Assembly: GCA_902614085.1 (NCBI GenBank)
Contig: CACMJS010000001.1
Coordinates: 124,001 to 188,000, forward strand
DNA length: 64,000 nt
Origin: an uncultured Alphaproteobacteria bacterium
GTDB taxonomy: Bacteria > Pseudomonadota > Alphaproteobacteria > HIMB59 > GCA-002718135
Direction: 5' to 3'
Positions 18,694-26,770 of this stretch are shown here, in pieces. The position numbers and the translations under genes are program-made. Within the stretch, counting starts at the first letter, position 1. Each line of letters begins with the position of its first letter. The notes beneath the pieces are model-generated. The model made no database searches. It was not told the DNA's origin and saw only the letters and a list, made by a program, of their open reading frames with translations.

Positions 18694-19350
18694 ATGACAT
18701 ATTCTTTAAGACAAAAAATACTAGCAGAATTTATTGGGACATATTTTCTTGTACTAACAGTTGTAGGTAGTGGAATTATGGGAGAGTTAATGTCAAATGA
18801 CCTTGGTATAATATTACTAGGAAACACAATTGCTACAGGCGCCATTTTATTTGTAATTATTTCTATGTTTATTAATATCTCAGGGGCATACTTTAATCCT
18901 GCTGTTGTATTAAGTGATATTATTCAAAAAAATATTCCTATTAATTATGGAATAATTTTTATTTTTACTCAGATTATTGCTGGTATATTTGGTTGTTTAA
19001 CTGCAAATTGGTATTTTGAATATCCCATAATTGAATGGTCACTCAATGAAAGAGTTGGTGTATTTAAATTCTTTTCAGAAATAATTGCAACTGTTGGATT
19101 ATTATTAACTATTTTTATATTAAAAGAGGTAAACAAGGAAAGAATAGCTATTGGTGTCGCTCTATTTATTACTGCAGGATATTGGTTTACATCATCAACA
19201 AGTTTTGCAAATCCAGCAGTAACCATAGGAAGAATGTTTACAGATAGTTTTAGTGGAATAAGTCCATCAAGCGTTATAGGTTTTATTTTAGCTCAGATTA
19301 TTGGGGCTCTTATTGCTACAGTTACTGTTAGATTGTTTTTTAAAAATTAA
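18694..19350 (+). CDS. Aquaporin-family (MIP) channel
   Basis: 218 residues, six membrane helices. Both half-helix motifs are present: 'FNPAVVLSD' (~residue 68) and 'NPAVTIGRMF' (~residue 172); the first is intact NPA, the second NPA followed by V-T. It lies 20 nt after agt in the same direction. With arsC in the same island, an AqpS-like role in passing arsenite is plausible (aqpS-arsC is known in Sinorhizobium), but water or glycerol transport is equally possible. It overlaps the convergent ppx gene by 4 nt. Confidence 0.85.
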   Translation: MTYSLRQKILAEFIGTYFLVLTVVGSGIMGELMSNDLGIILLGNTIATGAILFVIISMFINISGAYFNPAVVLSDIIQKNIPINYGIIFIFTQIIAGIFGCLTANWYFEYPIIEWSLNERVGVFKFFSEIIATVGLLLTIFILKEVNKERIAIGVALFITAGYWFTSSTSFANPAVTIGRMFTDSFSGISPSSVIGFILAQIIGALIATVTVRLFFKN

Positions 19351-20252
19351 TTCAACATATCATGTAAATAACCTTCACGAATTCCATATCTTACAAAAAT
19401 AATATTTTTAATATTATAAAATGAAGCAAGGCTAAATAAAATATATGTAGATAATTTTAATTTATCTAATCGATTGGGTTGAACAACATTCAATTTTTGA
19501 ATTTGTTTTTTATCCATAGAGTATAATTTGTGATAGAATATTTCTAACTCTGAAAATGGTATCAGGTAGCCATGTAGTTTATTTTTCTTGATGCCATTTA
19601 GATGTAAATGTAGTTTTGCAAGATTGCGCCACATGCCTCCAATAACATAAATATTTCCTACGTTTTTAGAAAATTTAAGAGATTGGTTTTTAAATTTCGA
19701 AAATAAAAAATTATCAAATTTAATTTTAGTAGTTTTGTACATATCAGATTCACTTCTTAAGATGCCAATTTTTAAACTTTTAGTCTCAAGTATGTTCTTA
19801 TTTTTTATTGAACTAAGTTCTAAACTTCCACCTCCCAAGTCAGCAACTAAACCGATTGGATTTTTTATTGAACTAATTACACCTAGGGATCCACATTTAG
19901 CCTCATTTTTTGGTGAGAGCACTTCTACTCTTACTGATTTTTTTTTCTTGAAAGGCTCGATAATTTCTTTTCCATTTATCGTTTCACGAATTGCTGCTGT
20001 TGCAATAATATGAATATCTAAGGACTCATAATCTTTTGCAATCTTAATATATTCTTCTAGGCATTTTATAGCTTCTTTAATTTTTACCGATGGGAGTTTA
20101 CCTGTGTTAATACTTTCACCTAATTTTAAAAATTCTCTTTTTTGATAAAGTATTGGAAAAGGATAAATAGCTTGCGCATATATAACCAGTCTAAATGTAT
20201 TAGAACCTAGATCAATCACTGTTATGGGATTTTTGTTTTTCATTTTAGCCAT
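19347..20252 (-). CDS. ppx: Ppx/GppA-family exopolyphosphatase
   Basis: 301 residues, covering just the two-lobed ASKHA phosphatase domain without the C-terminal HD-like domain of longer forms. 'VIDLGSNTFRLVIY' (phosphate loop 1), 'ATAAIRE' and 'GLVADLGGGSLELS' (phosphate loop 2) are diagnostic. It hydrolyses terminal phosphates of polyphosphate or pppGpp. It lies divergent to sixA and close to ppk1, making a polyphosphate turnover pair. Confidence 0.9.
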   Translation of the reverse strand: MAKMKNKNPITVIDLGSNTFRLVIYAQAIYPFPILYQKREFLKLGESINTGKLPSVKIKEAIKCLEEYIKIAKDYESLDIHIIATAAIRETINGKEIIEPFKKKKSVRVEVLSPKNEAKCGSLGVISSIKNPIGLVADLGGGSLELSSIKNKNILETKSLKIGILRSESDMYKTTKIKFDNFLFSKFKNQSLKFSKNVGNIYVIGGMWRNLAKLHLHLNGIKKNKLHGYLIPFSELEIFYHKLYSMDKKQIQKLNVVQPNRLDKLKLSTYILFSLASFYNIKNIIFVRYGIREGYLHDMLN

Positions 20253-20284
20253 GGAAATGTATATATCTAAAGTATTAAACTCGA

Positions 20285-20743
20285 ATGCTACAAGTTTATT
20301 TATTACGTCATGCCAAATCTAGTTGGGATAATTTAGAGCTTGATGACATTGATAGACCTCTCAATAAAAGAGGTATGAGAAATGCAAAACAATTTTCTAA
20401 AATATTAGATAAAAGAAAATTTCAAATTGGTCAGATAATATGTTCTCCTTCTAAAAGAACAACTAGCACATATGATATAATTTCTAACTCGTTTGATCGC
20501 TCAGTAAAATTTACAATTGATAACGAAATTTATGAATGTCCATCAAATATACTTGTAAGAAAAATTAAAAAATTAAAAAAAAATACTCTTATCATTGGGC
20601 ACAACCCTAGTTTGATAGAGTCAATTAATATTTTATGTAATTCAAATATTGAACATTTTCCAACCTGTGCTTTTGCTATAATATCCTTTAAAAATAGCTG
20701 GGTATTAAGTGAAATTTTAAAACCAAAAAATAAGAATTATTAA
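20285..20743 (+). CDS. sixA: SixA-type histidine phosphatase
   Basis: 152 residues. N-terminal 'YLLRHAKSSWDN' holds the catalytic R-H of the histidine phosphatase superfamily, followed by 'DIDRPLNKRGMRNA' and 'IIGHNPSL' with the second catalytic histidine; this set is typical of SixA-like short members. SixA acts on phosphohistidine signalling proteins in E. coli; the target here is unknown. It lies 60 nt upstream of ppk1 in the same direction and diverges from ppx. Confidence 0.85.
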   Translation: MLQVYLLRHAKSSWDNLELDDIDRPLNKRGMRNAKQFSKILDKRKFQIGQIICSPSKRTTSTYDIISNSFDRSVKFTIDNEIYECPSNILVRKIKKLKKNTLIIGHNPSLIESINILCNSNIEHFPTCAFAIISFKNSWVLSEILKPKNKNY

Positions 20744-20803
20744 AGAAATATGAATTTTTTATGAACATGTTTTTTTTATACCTAAAAAATATAAAAAAAA
20801 ATT

Positions 20804-22903
20804 ATGTTAAAGAAAAATACCACTTCTAACTATGTAAATAGGGAATTATCTTGGCTAAAATTCAATGAAAGAGTCTTAAGCCAAACGTCTGATAGTAAAA
20901 TTCCACTTTTAGAAAGGGTTAGATTTTTATCAATAGCATTCTCTAATTTAGATGAATTTTTTATGGTTAGAGTAGCAGGATTGAATGTTCAAAAATTTTC
21001 ACGAAATAAAAGTTTTGATGGATTAACACCACAACAACAACTCAAGCTGATAGATAAAGAAACATCGAAGATGATTTCAAATATAAAATCAATTTGGATA
21101 GATTTACTAAGAGAGCTTTCAGAAAACAAAATCCATATAGACGTAGAAAAAACACTGAAAGCAAAAGATAAAACATTTATTAAAAATTATTTAGAAGAAA
21201 ATAATTGGGGGGTTCTAACGCCAATTATTATTGATCCATCTCACCCATTTCCTTTTATACCAAATAAAGAAACAACCTTGGTATGTCGTTTAATAAATAA
21301 TAAAAAAACTTTTTATGGAATACTAAGAGTACCAGAGGGATTAGAAAAATTTATAAAATTACCTGGAAAAAAAACTCGTTTTGTATCTATGGAGACAGCC
21401 TTGCTTATTTCTTTAAAAGAAATTTTCCAGTGTGATAGAGTTTTGGATAAAGGTGTTTTTAGACCAATTAGGAATAGTGAATTAGAATTAGGAGGTGAAG
21501 GAGAAGATTTATTTTTAGTATTTCAAAAAGCTATTTTTGAGAGAAGAAGACAAGAGGTAATAAGAATTGATTTTGATGAAAACATATCTAGTCACTTAAT
21601 TAAATTCATAAATAAAAAACTTAACTATAAGGATGTAAATACATATAAACTGCCAATACCTGTTAATCTTTCTAGTATAGAGTCAATTTTTTTGAAAGAT
21701 TTTAAAAAATTATTTTTTCCAAAATTTAAGATACGATTTCCTGAAAGAATTAAAGATTTTAAAAATGATTATTTTAAAGCTATAGCAAATAAAGATATTG
21801 TTATTCATCACCCTTTTGAATCTTTTGAAGTAGTGACTCAGTTTATTGATCAAGCTGCAGATGATCCAAAAGTCTTATCAATAAAACATACTTTATATCG
21901 AACTACTGATGACTCACCAATAGAAGCAAGTTTAGTTAGAGCAGCACAAAAAGGAAAATTAGTAACTGTCATTATAGAATTGCAAGCACGTTTTGATGAA
22001 GAGCGTAACTTAAAATGGGCAAAAGAATTAGAATTAGCTGGAGCGCAAGTTGTTTTTGGCAATATTGATATGAAAACTCATGCAAAAATTACACTTGTAA
22101 CAAGGAAGCAAATGAATTCTGTTGTAAATTACGCACATTATGGAACAGGTAATTATCACCCAAGAAATGCAAGAGTTTATATGGATTTATCTTACTTCAC
22201 CTGTGACAAAACATTAACAAATGATGCTGCAAAAATGTTTAATTATTTAACTAGTTATTCAGAACCAACAACAATAAAAAAAATAGTATATTCGCCAATA
22301 ACTGCAAGAAACAAATTAAATGAACTAATTAGAAATGAAATTACAAATGCTGGAAAAAATAAACCATCTGGAATAGTATGTAAGTGCAATGCTCTTGTTG
22401 ATAAACAAATTATTGATGAATTTTATAAAGCATCTCAAAAAAATGTAAAAATTGAATTGTTGATAAGAGGAATTTGCTCTCTGATACCTGGTAAAGAAAA
22501 TCTATCAGAAAATATAGTTGTTAAAAGTATAATTGGTCGTTTTTTAGAACATACGAGAATATATTGTTTTTATAACGGTCATAAATTCCCTCATAAAAAA
22601 AATATCTTGTTTATTTCTTCTGCCGATTTAATGCAAAGAAATCTAGATAGGCGGGTTGAAACATTTATTCCTATTGAAAATGAAACTGTACATGAACAAA
22701 TATTAAATCAGATCTTAATTGCCAGTTTGACAGATAATACAAATTCTTGGCAAATGTTAAGTAATGGCAATTATCAGAAAAAAGAAATATCAAGCAAAGA
22801 GAAAAAGTTTTCCTCTCACAATTTTTTTATCAAAAATCCAAGCTTGTCTGGAAGGGGTTCAGCAAAACTCAAATCTAGAGCTAAGTCTAATTTAAAAATT
22901 TGA
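20804..22903 (+). CDS. ppk1: Polyphosphate kinase 1
   Basis: 699 residues, full length. 'NRELSWLKFNERVL' is the N-terminal signature; 'HHPFESFEVV' and 'DMKTHAKITLV' contain conserved catalytic histidines (the latter likely the autophosphorylated one); 'NLDRRVETFIPI' and 'SSADLMQRN' complete the PLD-like C-terminal domain. It makes polyphosphate from ATP, reversibly. Its lysine-rich last ~35 residues extend past the usual end. Downstream lies the left repeat of the second plcP-agt block. Confidence 0.97.
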   Translation: MLKKNTTSNYVNRELSWLKFNERVLSQTSDSKIPLLERVRFLSIAFSNLDEFFMVRVAGLNVQKFSRNKSFDGLTPQQQLKLIDKETSKMISNIKSIWIDLLRELSENKIHIDVEKTLKAKDKTFIKNYLEENNWGVLTPIIIDPSHPFPFIPNKETTLVCRLINNKKTFYGILRVPEGLEKFIKLPGKKTRFVSMETALLISLKEIFQCDRVLDKGVFRPIRNSELELGGEGEDLFLVFQKAIFERRRQEVIRIDFDENISSHLIKFINKKLNYKDVNTYKLPIPVNLSSIESIFLKDFKKLFFPKFKIRFPERIKDFKNDYFKAIANKDIVIHHPFESFEVVTQFIDQAADDPKVLSIKHTLYRTTDDSPIEASLVRAAQKGKLVTVIIELQARFDEERNLKWAKELELAGAQVVFGNIDMKTHAKITLVTRKQMNSVVNYAHYGTGNYHPRNARVYMDLSYFTCDKTLTNDAAKMFNYLTSYSEPTTIKKIVYSPITARNKLNELIRNEITNAGKNKPSGIVCKCNALVDKQIIDEFYKASQKNVKIELLIRGICSLIPGKENLSENIVVKSIIGRFLEHTRIYCFYNGHKFPHKKNILFISSADLMQRNLDRRVETFIPIENETVHEQILNQILIASLTDNTNSWQMLSNGNYQKKEISSKEKKFSSHNFFIKNPSLSGRGSAKLKSRAKSNLKI

Positions 22904-22918
22904 AAATAGAATTTAATC

Positions 22919-22967
22919 CCACTCACAATAATTGGACATAAGCAGGAAGAAATAATACTGTGAGTGG
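22919..22967 (-). terminator. Hairpin downstream of agt2 (left copy)
   Basis: CCACTCACA (22919-22927) and TGTGAGTGG (22959-22967) form a perfect 9-bp inverted repeat around 31 bases that contain AGCAGGAAGA. On the minus strand it follows agt2 and ends in an A/T-rich tail, so it may terminate agt2 mRNA. The same structure is kept in the right repeat copy. It could alternatively be a small structured RNA. Confidence 0.5.
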
Positions 22968-23050
22968 TAAGGAGCATTTAAATTTTATTTTTTACAGACG
23001 TGTTAATAGAATATTAAATTTTTATAAATTAAACTAATTTTTACATTTCA

Positions 23051-23109
23051 TTAATTCTCAAATAAATTTTAGTTCTTTCAATTTGTTAAAAATTGTATCT
23101 CTTACTTCT
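23051..23109 (-). pseudogene. arsC 3'-end remnant
   Basis: Minus-strand translation gives V-R-D-T-I-F-N-K-L-K-E-L-K, matching the end of intact ArsC (V-R-D-S-I-F-D-K-L-K-E-L-K-S-L-F-E-N). Two bases (AG) are missing in the last lysine/serine codons relative to intact arsC, shifting the frame to an early stop. Similarity ends at 23109. There is no start codon or N-terminus, so it is a fragment and not a gene. Confidence 0.8.
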
Positions 23110-23129
23110 TAGTAACTATAATTTTAAAA

Positions 23130-24125
23130 TTAATTTTTTGCATTTACAATATTTGATAGAAATTGATTTGCACATCTATCCCAAGTAAATTGCATTGCAA
23201 ATTTTCTACAATCATTTCTATCAATCTTTAAGGCTTTTTTAAGTGAGTTTTCAATATTGTTATCAAGACTGTCAATTAATGAGTTTTTTAAAATATCTTT
23301 AGGACCTGTTACTGGGTAAGCAGCCACTGGTGTTCCAGAGGCTAAAGACTCTAAAATTACATTTCCAAATGTATCTGTTTTGGATGGAAATACCAACGCT
23401 TCAGCATTTGCATAATAATTTGCTAAGTCTTGACCTTTTTTCATCCCAACGAAAGATACATATGGATATTTATTTTGTAATCGTTGCTTTTCTGGACCAT
23501 CCCCAACAACAATTTTATCCATCTTAGTTCTTATTTCTAAAAACGCTTCGATGTTTTTTTCTAATGAAACTCTACCGATGTAAACAATATACTTTTTCAT
23601 TCCTTTTTTTCTTTTTAAAGGATTAAATAATTTAGTATTAACTCCCCTTGACCAAATTTTAAGATTTTGAAATTGATATTTAGTTAATTCGTTACGCATA
23701 GATACTGTTGGGACCATTACATTACATGCATTTTTATGAAAATTTTTTAAAAAAGAGTACCCAATTATTTTTGGTATCATTATTCTCTGTTCTATATATT
23801 CTGGAAATCTCGTATGAAAAGAGGTTGTATATCTCAACTTATTATTCTCACAGAATTTTTTCCCCGCAATTCCAACTGGTCCTTCAGTGGCAATATGTAT
23901 AACATCTGGATCATAATCACCAAAAAATTTTTCTGTTATTTTTTTTGTATTAATTGCTATTTTTATTTCCTTATACCAAGGATAACTAAAATTAGTAAAC
24001 ATCATTGGGTGGAGTACTTCAATTTGATACTTTTGTTTTAAAAATGGATTAATTTGTAGGTATGTATTTACAACACCATTAACTTGAGGAAGCCAAGCAT
24101 CGGTAATGATCGCTAATTTTTTCAC
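23130..24125 (-). CDS. agt: Agt-type GT4 glycosyltransferase, copy 2
   Basis: 331 residues, clearly homologous to copy 1 along its whole length: 'ITDAWLPQVNGVVNTY', 'GVNTKLFNP', 'YIGRVSLEKNIEAFLEI' and 'ESLASGTPVAAYPVTGP'. It starts with GTG at 24125, overlapping the plcP2 stop (GTGA), so it is coupled to plcP2. Predicted to glycosylate diacylglycerol, perhaps with a different sugar from copy 1, as in organisms making both glucosyl- and glucuronosyl-diacylglycerol; that is inference. The arsC remnant follows 21 nt after the stop. Confidence 0.85.
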   Translation of the reverse strand: MKKLAIITDAWLPQVNGVVNTYLQINPFLKQKYQIEVLHPMMFTNFSYPWYKEIKIAINTKKITEKFFGDYDPDVIHIATEGPVGIAGKKFCENNKLRYTTSFHTRFPEYIEQRIMIPKIIGYSFLKNFHKNACNVMVPTVSMRNELTKYQFQNLKIWSRGVNTKLFNPLKRKKGMKKYIVYIGRVSLEKNIEAFLEIRTKMDKIVVGDGPEKQRLQNKYPYVSFVGMKKGQDLANYYANAEALVFPSKTDTFGNVILESLASGTPVAAYPVTGPKDILKNSLIDSLDNNIENSLKKALKIDRNDCRKFAMQFTWDRCANQFLSNIVNAKN

Positions 24126-24928
24126 ACTGATACACTTTCTGCTAGTTTGTTATGTTTATATTGAAAAATTTTTTCTCTTTCAATTGACCAGTCAATAAGA
24201 GATAATTGTCCCTCATTATTTTCCACTAGCGCAGAACAACTCTCAACCCAATCACCATCATTGCAATATAACACTCCATTTAATTTTTTTATAACGGGCT
24301 TATGAATATGGCCACACACAACAACATCGGCATTTGCTCTTTTAGCACTATCAGATACGGCAAACTCAAAGTTAGAAATAAAATTCGTGGCTCTTTTTGT
24401 TTGATGTTTGAGAAATTGAGATAATGACCAATAAGATAGACCTAGTTTTCTTCTGACAAAATTTAGATAGTTATTCAACTTTAATATAAATTCGTATAGG
24501 GATGACCCAATACTTGCCAGCCATTTAGCGTTTAATATAACTGCATCAAATTCATCACCATGTAAAACAAGGGCATTTCTTCCATCAGCTAGTTTGTGTC
24601 TAAACTTATTTTTTATTGATATATTCCCTAGTGAAAAACTTGTGTAACTTTTCACAAGTTCGTCATGATTACCTGGGATAAATATTACTTTTGTACCTTT
24701 TCTTGCTTTACGCAAAATCTTCTGGATAATGTCATTATGAGTTTGATGCCAATAAATTTTTTTTTTCATTCTCCATGCATCAATAATATCGCCAACTAAA
24801 AATAAATATTTTGAATCTGTTGATCTCAAAAATTCAAGAAGCATTTCACTCTTGCTATTTTCTGTTCCAAGATGAAGATCAGATATCCATATAGTTCTAT
24901 AATATGAAACTGATTGCTGATCTTTCAT
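24122..24928 (-). CDS. plcP: PlcP-type metallophosphoesterase, copy 2
   Basis: 268 residues, roughly two-thirds identical to copy 1 by eye. All metal motifs are kept: 'SDLHLG', 'GDIIDAW', 'GNHDE', 'LHGDEFD' and 'CGHIH'. The N- and C-termini differ most. It is coupled to agt2 by a 4-nt overlap and lies 78 nt after the acyltransferase gene, so the order of transcription is acyltransferase-plcP2-agt2. Predicted role: phospholipid cleavage to diacylglycerol during phosphate limitation. Confidence 0.85.
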   Translation of the reverse strand: MKDQQSVSYYRTIWISDLHLGTENSKSEMLLEFLRSTDSKYLFLVGDIIDAWRMKKKIYWHQTHNDIIQKILRKARKGTKVIFIPGNHDELVKSYTSFSLGNISIKNKFRHKLADGRNALVLHGDEFDAVILNAKWLASIGSSLYEFILKLNNYLNFVRRKLGLSYWSLSQFLKHQTKRATNFISNFEFAVSDSAKRANADVVVCGHIHKPVIKKLNGVLYCNDGDWVESCSALVENNEGQLSLIDWSIEREKIFQYKHNKLAESVSV

Positions 24929-25006
24929 TTTATTAATAAATAATAGAAAGAATTTGTTAAAATTTTATTTCAATTACATTAACTAAATTTTTTTTTTACA
25001 GAAGTA

Positions 25007-25849
25007 TTAATTAAATATTGAGTTTTTATTACTTGGATCTAATCTATAAGTGCTATTCCTTAAAAATTTTGTAATCTCAATAAGATTGCCAATTTCTTTT
25101 ATGGTTTCAAAGGGTATTCTTTGTCCAATATGAACATCAATTTTTTTTCCCATTCTTCTTTTAAGTTCATATATCATTAAAGAATATCGAAAGACTTGCC
25201 CAATTTTATCAGCAACATGAAAAAGTTCGCTATTTTGTCCTTCAAAAAAAATTGGGAGGACAGGTGATTGAGTTTTCATTATTATTTTTGAAGTAAATTG
25301 TTTCCATTCACGATCTATTGCTTTGATTCCTTTTTTTAATTTTGGTTTCGTTGAAACTGATCCTGATGGAAAAATGATTAGTGCCCCATTATTTCTTAAG
25401 TGTTCTTCGCATTCTTTACGTGCAGCGATATTATTTATTAAAGCATTTCTATTTTTTGAAAAATCAAGAGGAATAATTTTATTCTTAATAAGATCTGCTC
25501 CTTGTAAAACTTTATGCGTAATAATTTTGTAATCTTGTCTAATTTTACTAATTAAAGAGCATATTGTAAGACCATCAGCTATTCCAAATGCATGGTTAGC
25601 GATTACTACAAGTTTGCCATTTTTAGGAATATTACTTTTAGAATGATAATGTGTCTGAACACGGAGACCTAATCTTTCAATTGCATCATGCCAAAAATTC
25701 TCTGGAGGTAAATTTTCTCTTAAATAATCCTCATACAACTTACGTAACTTAATTTTACCCGTTCCCAATTCGGTTAATTGAATAATAATCTTTCCAACAG
25801 GATTAACTTCGGAGTTAGAAAAGGTAAGCGCTGGTTTATTAATTTTCAT
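25007..25849 (-). CDS. PlsC-like lysophospholipid/ornithine-lipid acyltransferase
   Basis: 280 residues. 'VVIANHAFGIADGL' (N85-H86, D92) is the catalytic motif of the HX5D variant of PlsC-like acyltransferases ('NHPFGGxDG' in relatives), and 'LIIFPSGSVS' is the glycine-rich substrate motif. The family includes enzymes acylating glycerolipids and lyso-ornithine lipid (OlsA-like). Being upstream of plcP2-agt2 and preceded by a Pho-box-like repeat, it probably joins the phosphate-starvation lipid programme. I cannot tell the acceptor; olsB is not in the window. Confidence 0.75.
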   Translation of the reverse strand: MKINKPALTFSNSEVNPVGKIIIQLTELGTGKIKLRKLYEDYLRENLPPENFWHDAIERLGLRVQTHYHSKSNIPKNGKLVVIANHAFGIADGLTICSLISKIRQDYKIITHKVLQGADLIKNKIIPLDFSKNRNALINNIAARKECEEHLRNNGALIIFPSGSVSTKPKLKKGIKAIDREWKQFTSKIIMKTQSPVLPIFFEGQNSELFHVADKIGQVFRYSLMIYELKRRMGKKIDVHIGQRIPFETIKEIGNLIEITKFLRNSTYRLDPSNKNSIFN

Positions 25850-25880
25850 AAAATTTACTTTAAATTCTTAATTTTATAAT

Positions 25881-25898
25881 GTTAAAAAATTGTTAAAG
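25881..25898 (-). promoter_or_regulatory. Candidate Pho box before acyltransferase-plcP2-agt2
   Basis: The minus strand reads CTTTAAC-AATT-TTTTAAC, two 7-mers with exact 11-bp period, followed by ATTATAAAAT (a possible -10). It is 32 nt before the acyltransferase ATG. The TTTAAC half-site also occurs in the DUF47-pit site. Confidence 0.45.
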
Positions 25899-25924
25899 TA
25901 CTCGAAAAAGGAGAAATAAAAAAT

Positions 25925-26121
25925 TAATCCCACTCACAATTATTGGTAATTAGCAGGAGGAAATAATACTGTGAGTGGTAAGAAGCATTTAAATTTTATT
26001 GTTTACAGATAGATTAATGGAATATTAAATTTTTATAAATTTAATTAATTTTTAACTTCATTAATTCTCAAATAAACTTTTTAGTTCTTTCAATTTATCA
26101 AAAATTGAATCTCTTACTTCT
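25925..26121 (-). repeat. Direct repeat, right copy (3' end of intact arsC plus hairpin)
   Basis: 197 bp matching 22914-23109. This copy includes the real arsC 3' end (26061-26121) and its downstream flank. Together the copies bracket about 2.8 kb holding agt2, plcP2 and the acyltransferase. Confidence 0.85.
25930..25978 (-). terminator. Hairpin downstream of arsC (right copy)
   Basis: CCACTCACA (25930-25938) pairs with TGTGAGTGG (25970-25978); in this copy the stem extends through ATTATT/AATAAT with a two-base bulge. On the minus strand it is followed by a T6 run after five bases, so it can act as the arsC terminator. The loop contains AGCAGGAGGA. Confidence 0.6.
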
Positions 26122-26480
26122 CTAAACTTATCCAATTGGTTTGAACTAAAACGATCTGATGCCGGATCATCAAATGGGATTGAAAGTATCTGAGCTTTAG
26201 AATTTAAAACTGGACACACTTCTTCCTTACAAAGCGTAAAAACAGTATTTAATTCATCTCTGAACTTATTGTCTAAACTTTCAAAATCTTTTGAATAATG
26301 TTTTGATATATCAATATCTATTTCACTCATAACCAAAATTGCATTGGGATTAACCTCTTTGGGCACTGATCCTGCACTTTGAATAGTACAATTTGGATAT
26401 AATTTTTTTGCAATTCCTTCAGCCATTTGACTTCTTGCTGAATTAGCAACACACATAAAAAGAATATTTTTATTTTTCAT
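26061..26480 (-). CDS. arsC: Arsenate reductase, thioredoxin-coupled type
   Basis: 139 residues of the low-molecular-weight phosphatase fold. The P-loop 'CVANSAR' (C10 to R16) and the redox pair C84 and C89 ('LCKEEVC') match the three-cysteine ArsC mechanism (C10/C82/C89 in plasmid pI258 ArsC). It reduces arsenate to arsenite. It starts within the stop of the small membrane protein (4-nt overlap). Placement in a phosphate-uptake island fits: cells scavenging Pi also import arsenate. No arsB/acr3 pump is in the window; the aquaporin may serve instead. Confidence 0.88.
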   Translation of the reverse strand: MKNKNILFMCVANSARSQMAEGIAKKLYPNCTIQSAGSVPKEVNPNAILVMSEIDIDISKHYSKDFESLDNKFRDELNTVFTLCKEEVCPVLNSKAQILSIPFDDPASDRFSSNQLDKFREVRDSIFDKLKELKSLFEN

Positions 26481-26704
26481 GTTAGCAAATAAATATATCC
26501 AAAAATAAATAGTGGTAGTTGTAAACCAAAGTTTGTGAGCAGAGCTCTATCTTTTGTCATATAACCAACAATTGACCAACCAACAGCACCTGTACCGTGA
26601 ATAATTATGTTAATTGGATAAGCATTTAAATTGGTTAATAATATTCCTGATAAAATTAACGCGGTGCTAAACCACTTAATTCTATTAATTGATAAATCTG
26701 TCAT
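26477..26704 (-). CDS. Small membrane protein (unknown, DUF6552-like)
   Basis: 75 residues with about three hydrophobic helices ('FSTALILSGILLTNLNAY', 'IIIHGTGAVGWSIVGYM', 'LQLPLFIFGYIYLL'). An AGGAGG ribosome site lies 7 nt before ATG 26704. It resembles short alphaproteobacterial proteins sometimes mislabelled as UbiE; I do not know a function. The overlap with arsC implies co-expression and perhaps a role in arsenic or phosphate handling. Confidence 0.7.
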   Translation of the reverse strand: MTDLSINRIKWFSTALILSGILLTNLNAYPINIIIHGTGAVGWSIVGYMTKDRALLTNFGLQLPLFIFGYIYLLT

Positions 26705-26770
26705 ATGTCCTCCTAAATTCTATATATTGCGAATATTACACTTTACTTAAAGATAAGGAAATTAATCAAA

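Larger units (their letters stand above)
22914..23109 (-). repeat. Direct repeat, left copy (arsC 3' end plus hairpin)
   Basis: 196 bp closely matching 25925-26121 (about 85-90% by eye, few indels). It contains the last ~20 codons of arsC in degraded form, the arsC 3' flank, and a 49-nt hairpin. The two copies are in the same orientation and bracket agt2-plcP2-acyltransferase. The 226-bp gap between ppk1 and agt2 is almost entirely this element. Confidence 0.85.

Noticed and set aside
22914-26121. Insertion sequence or integron as the source of the direct repeats
   Set aside because: No transposase, integrase, terminal inverted repeats or tRNA attachment gene is seen; the repeats are a gene end plus hairpin.
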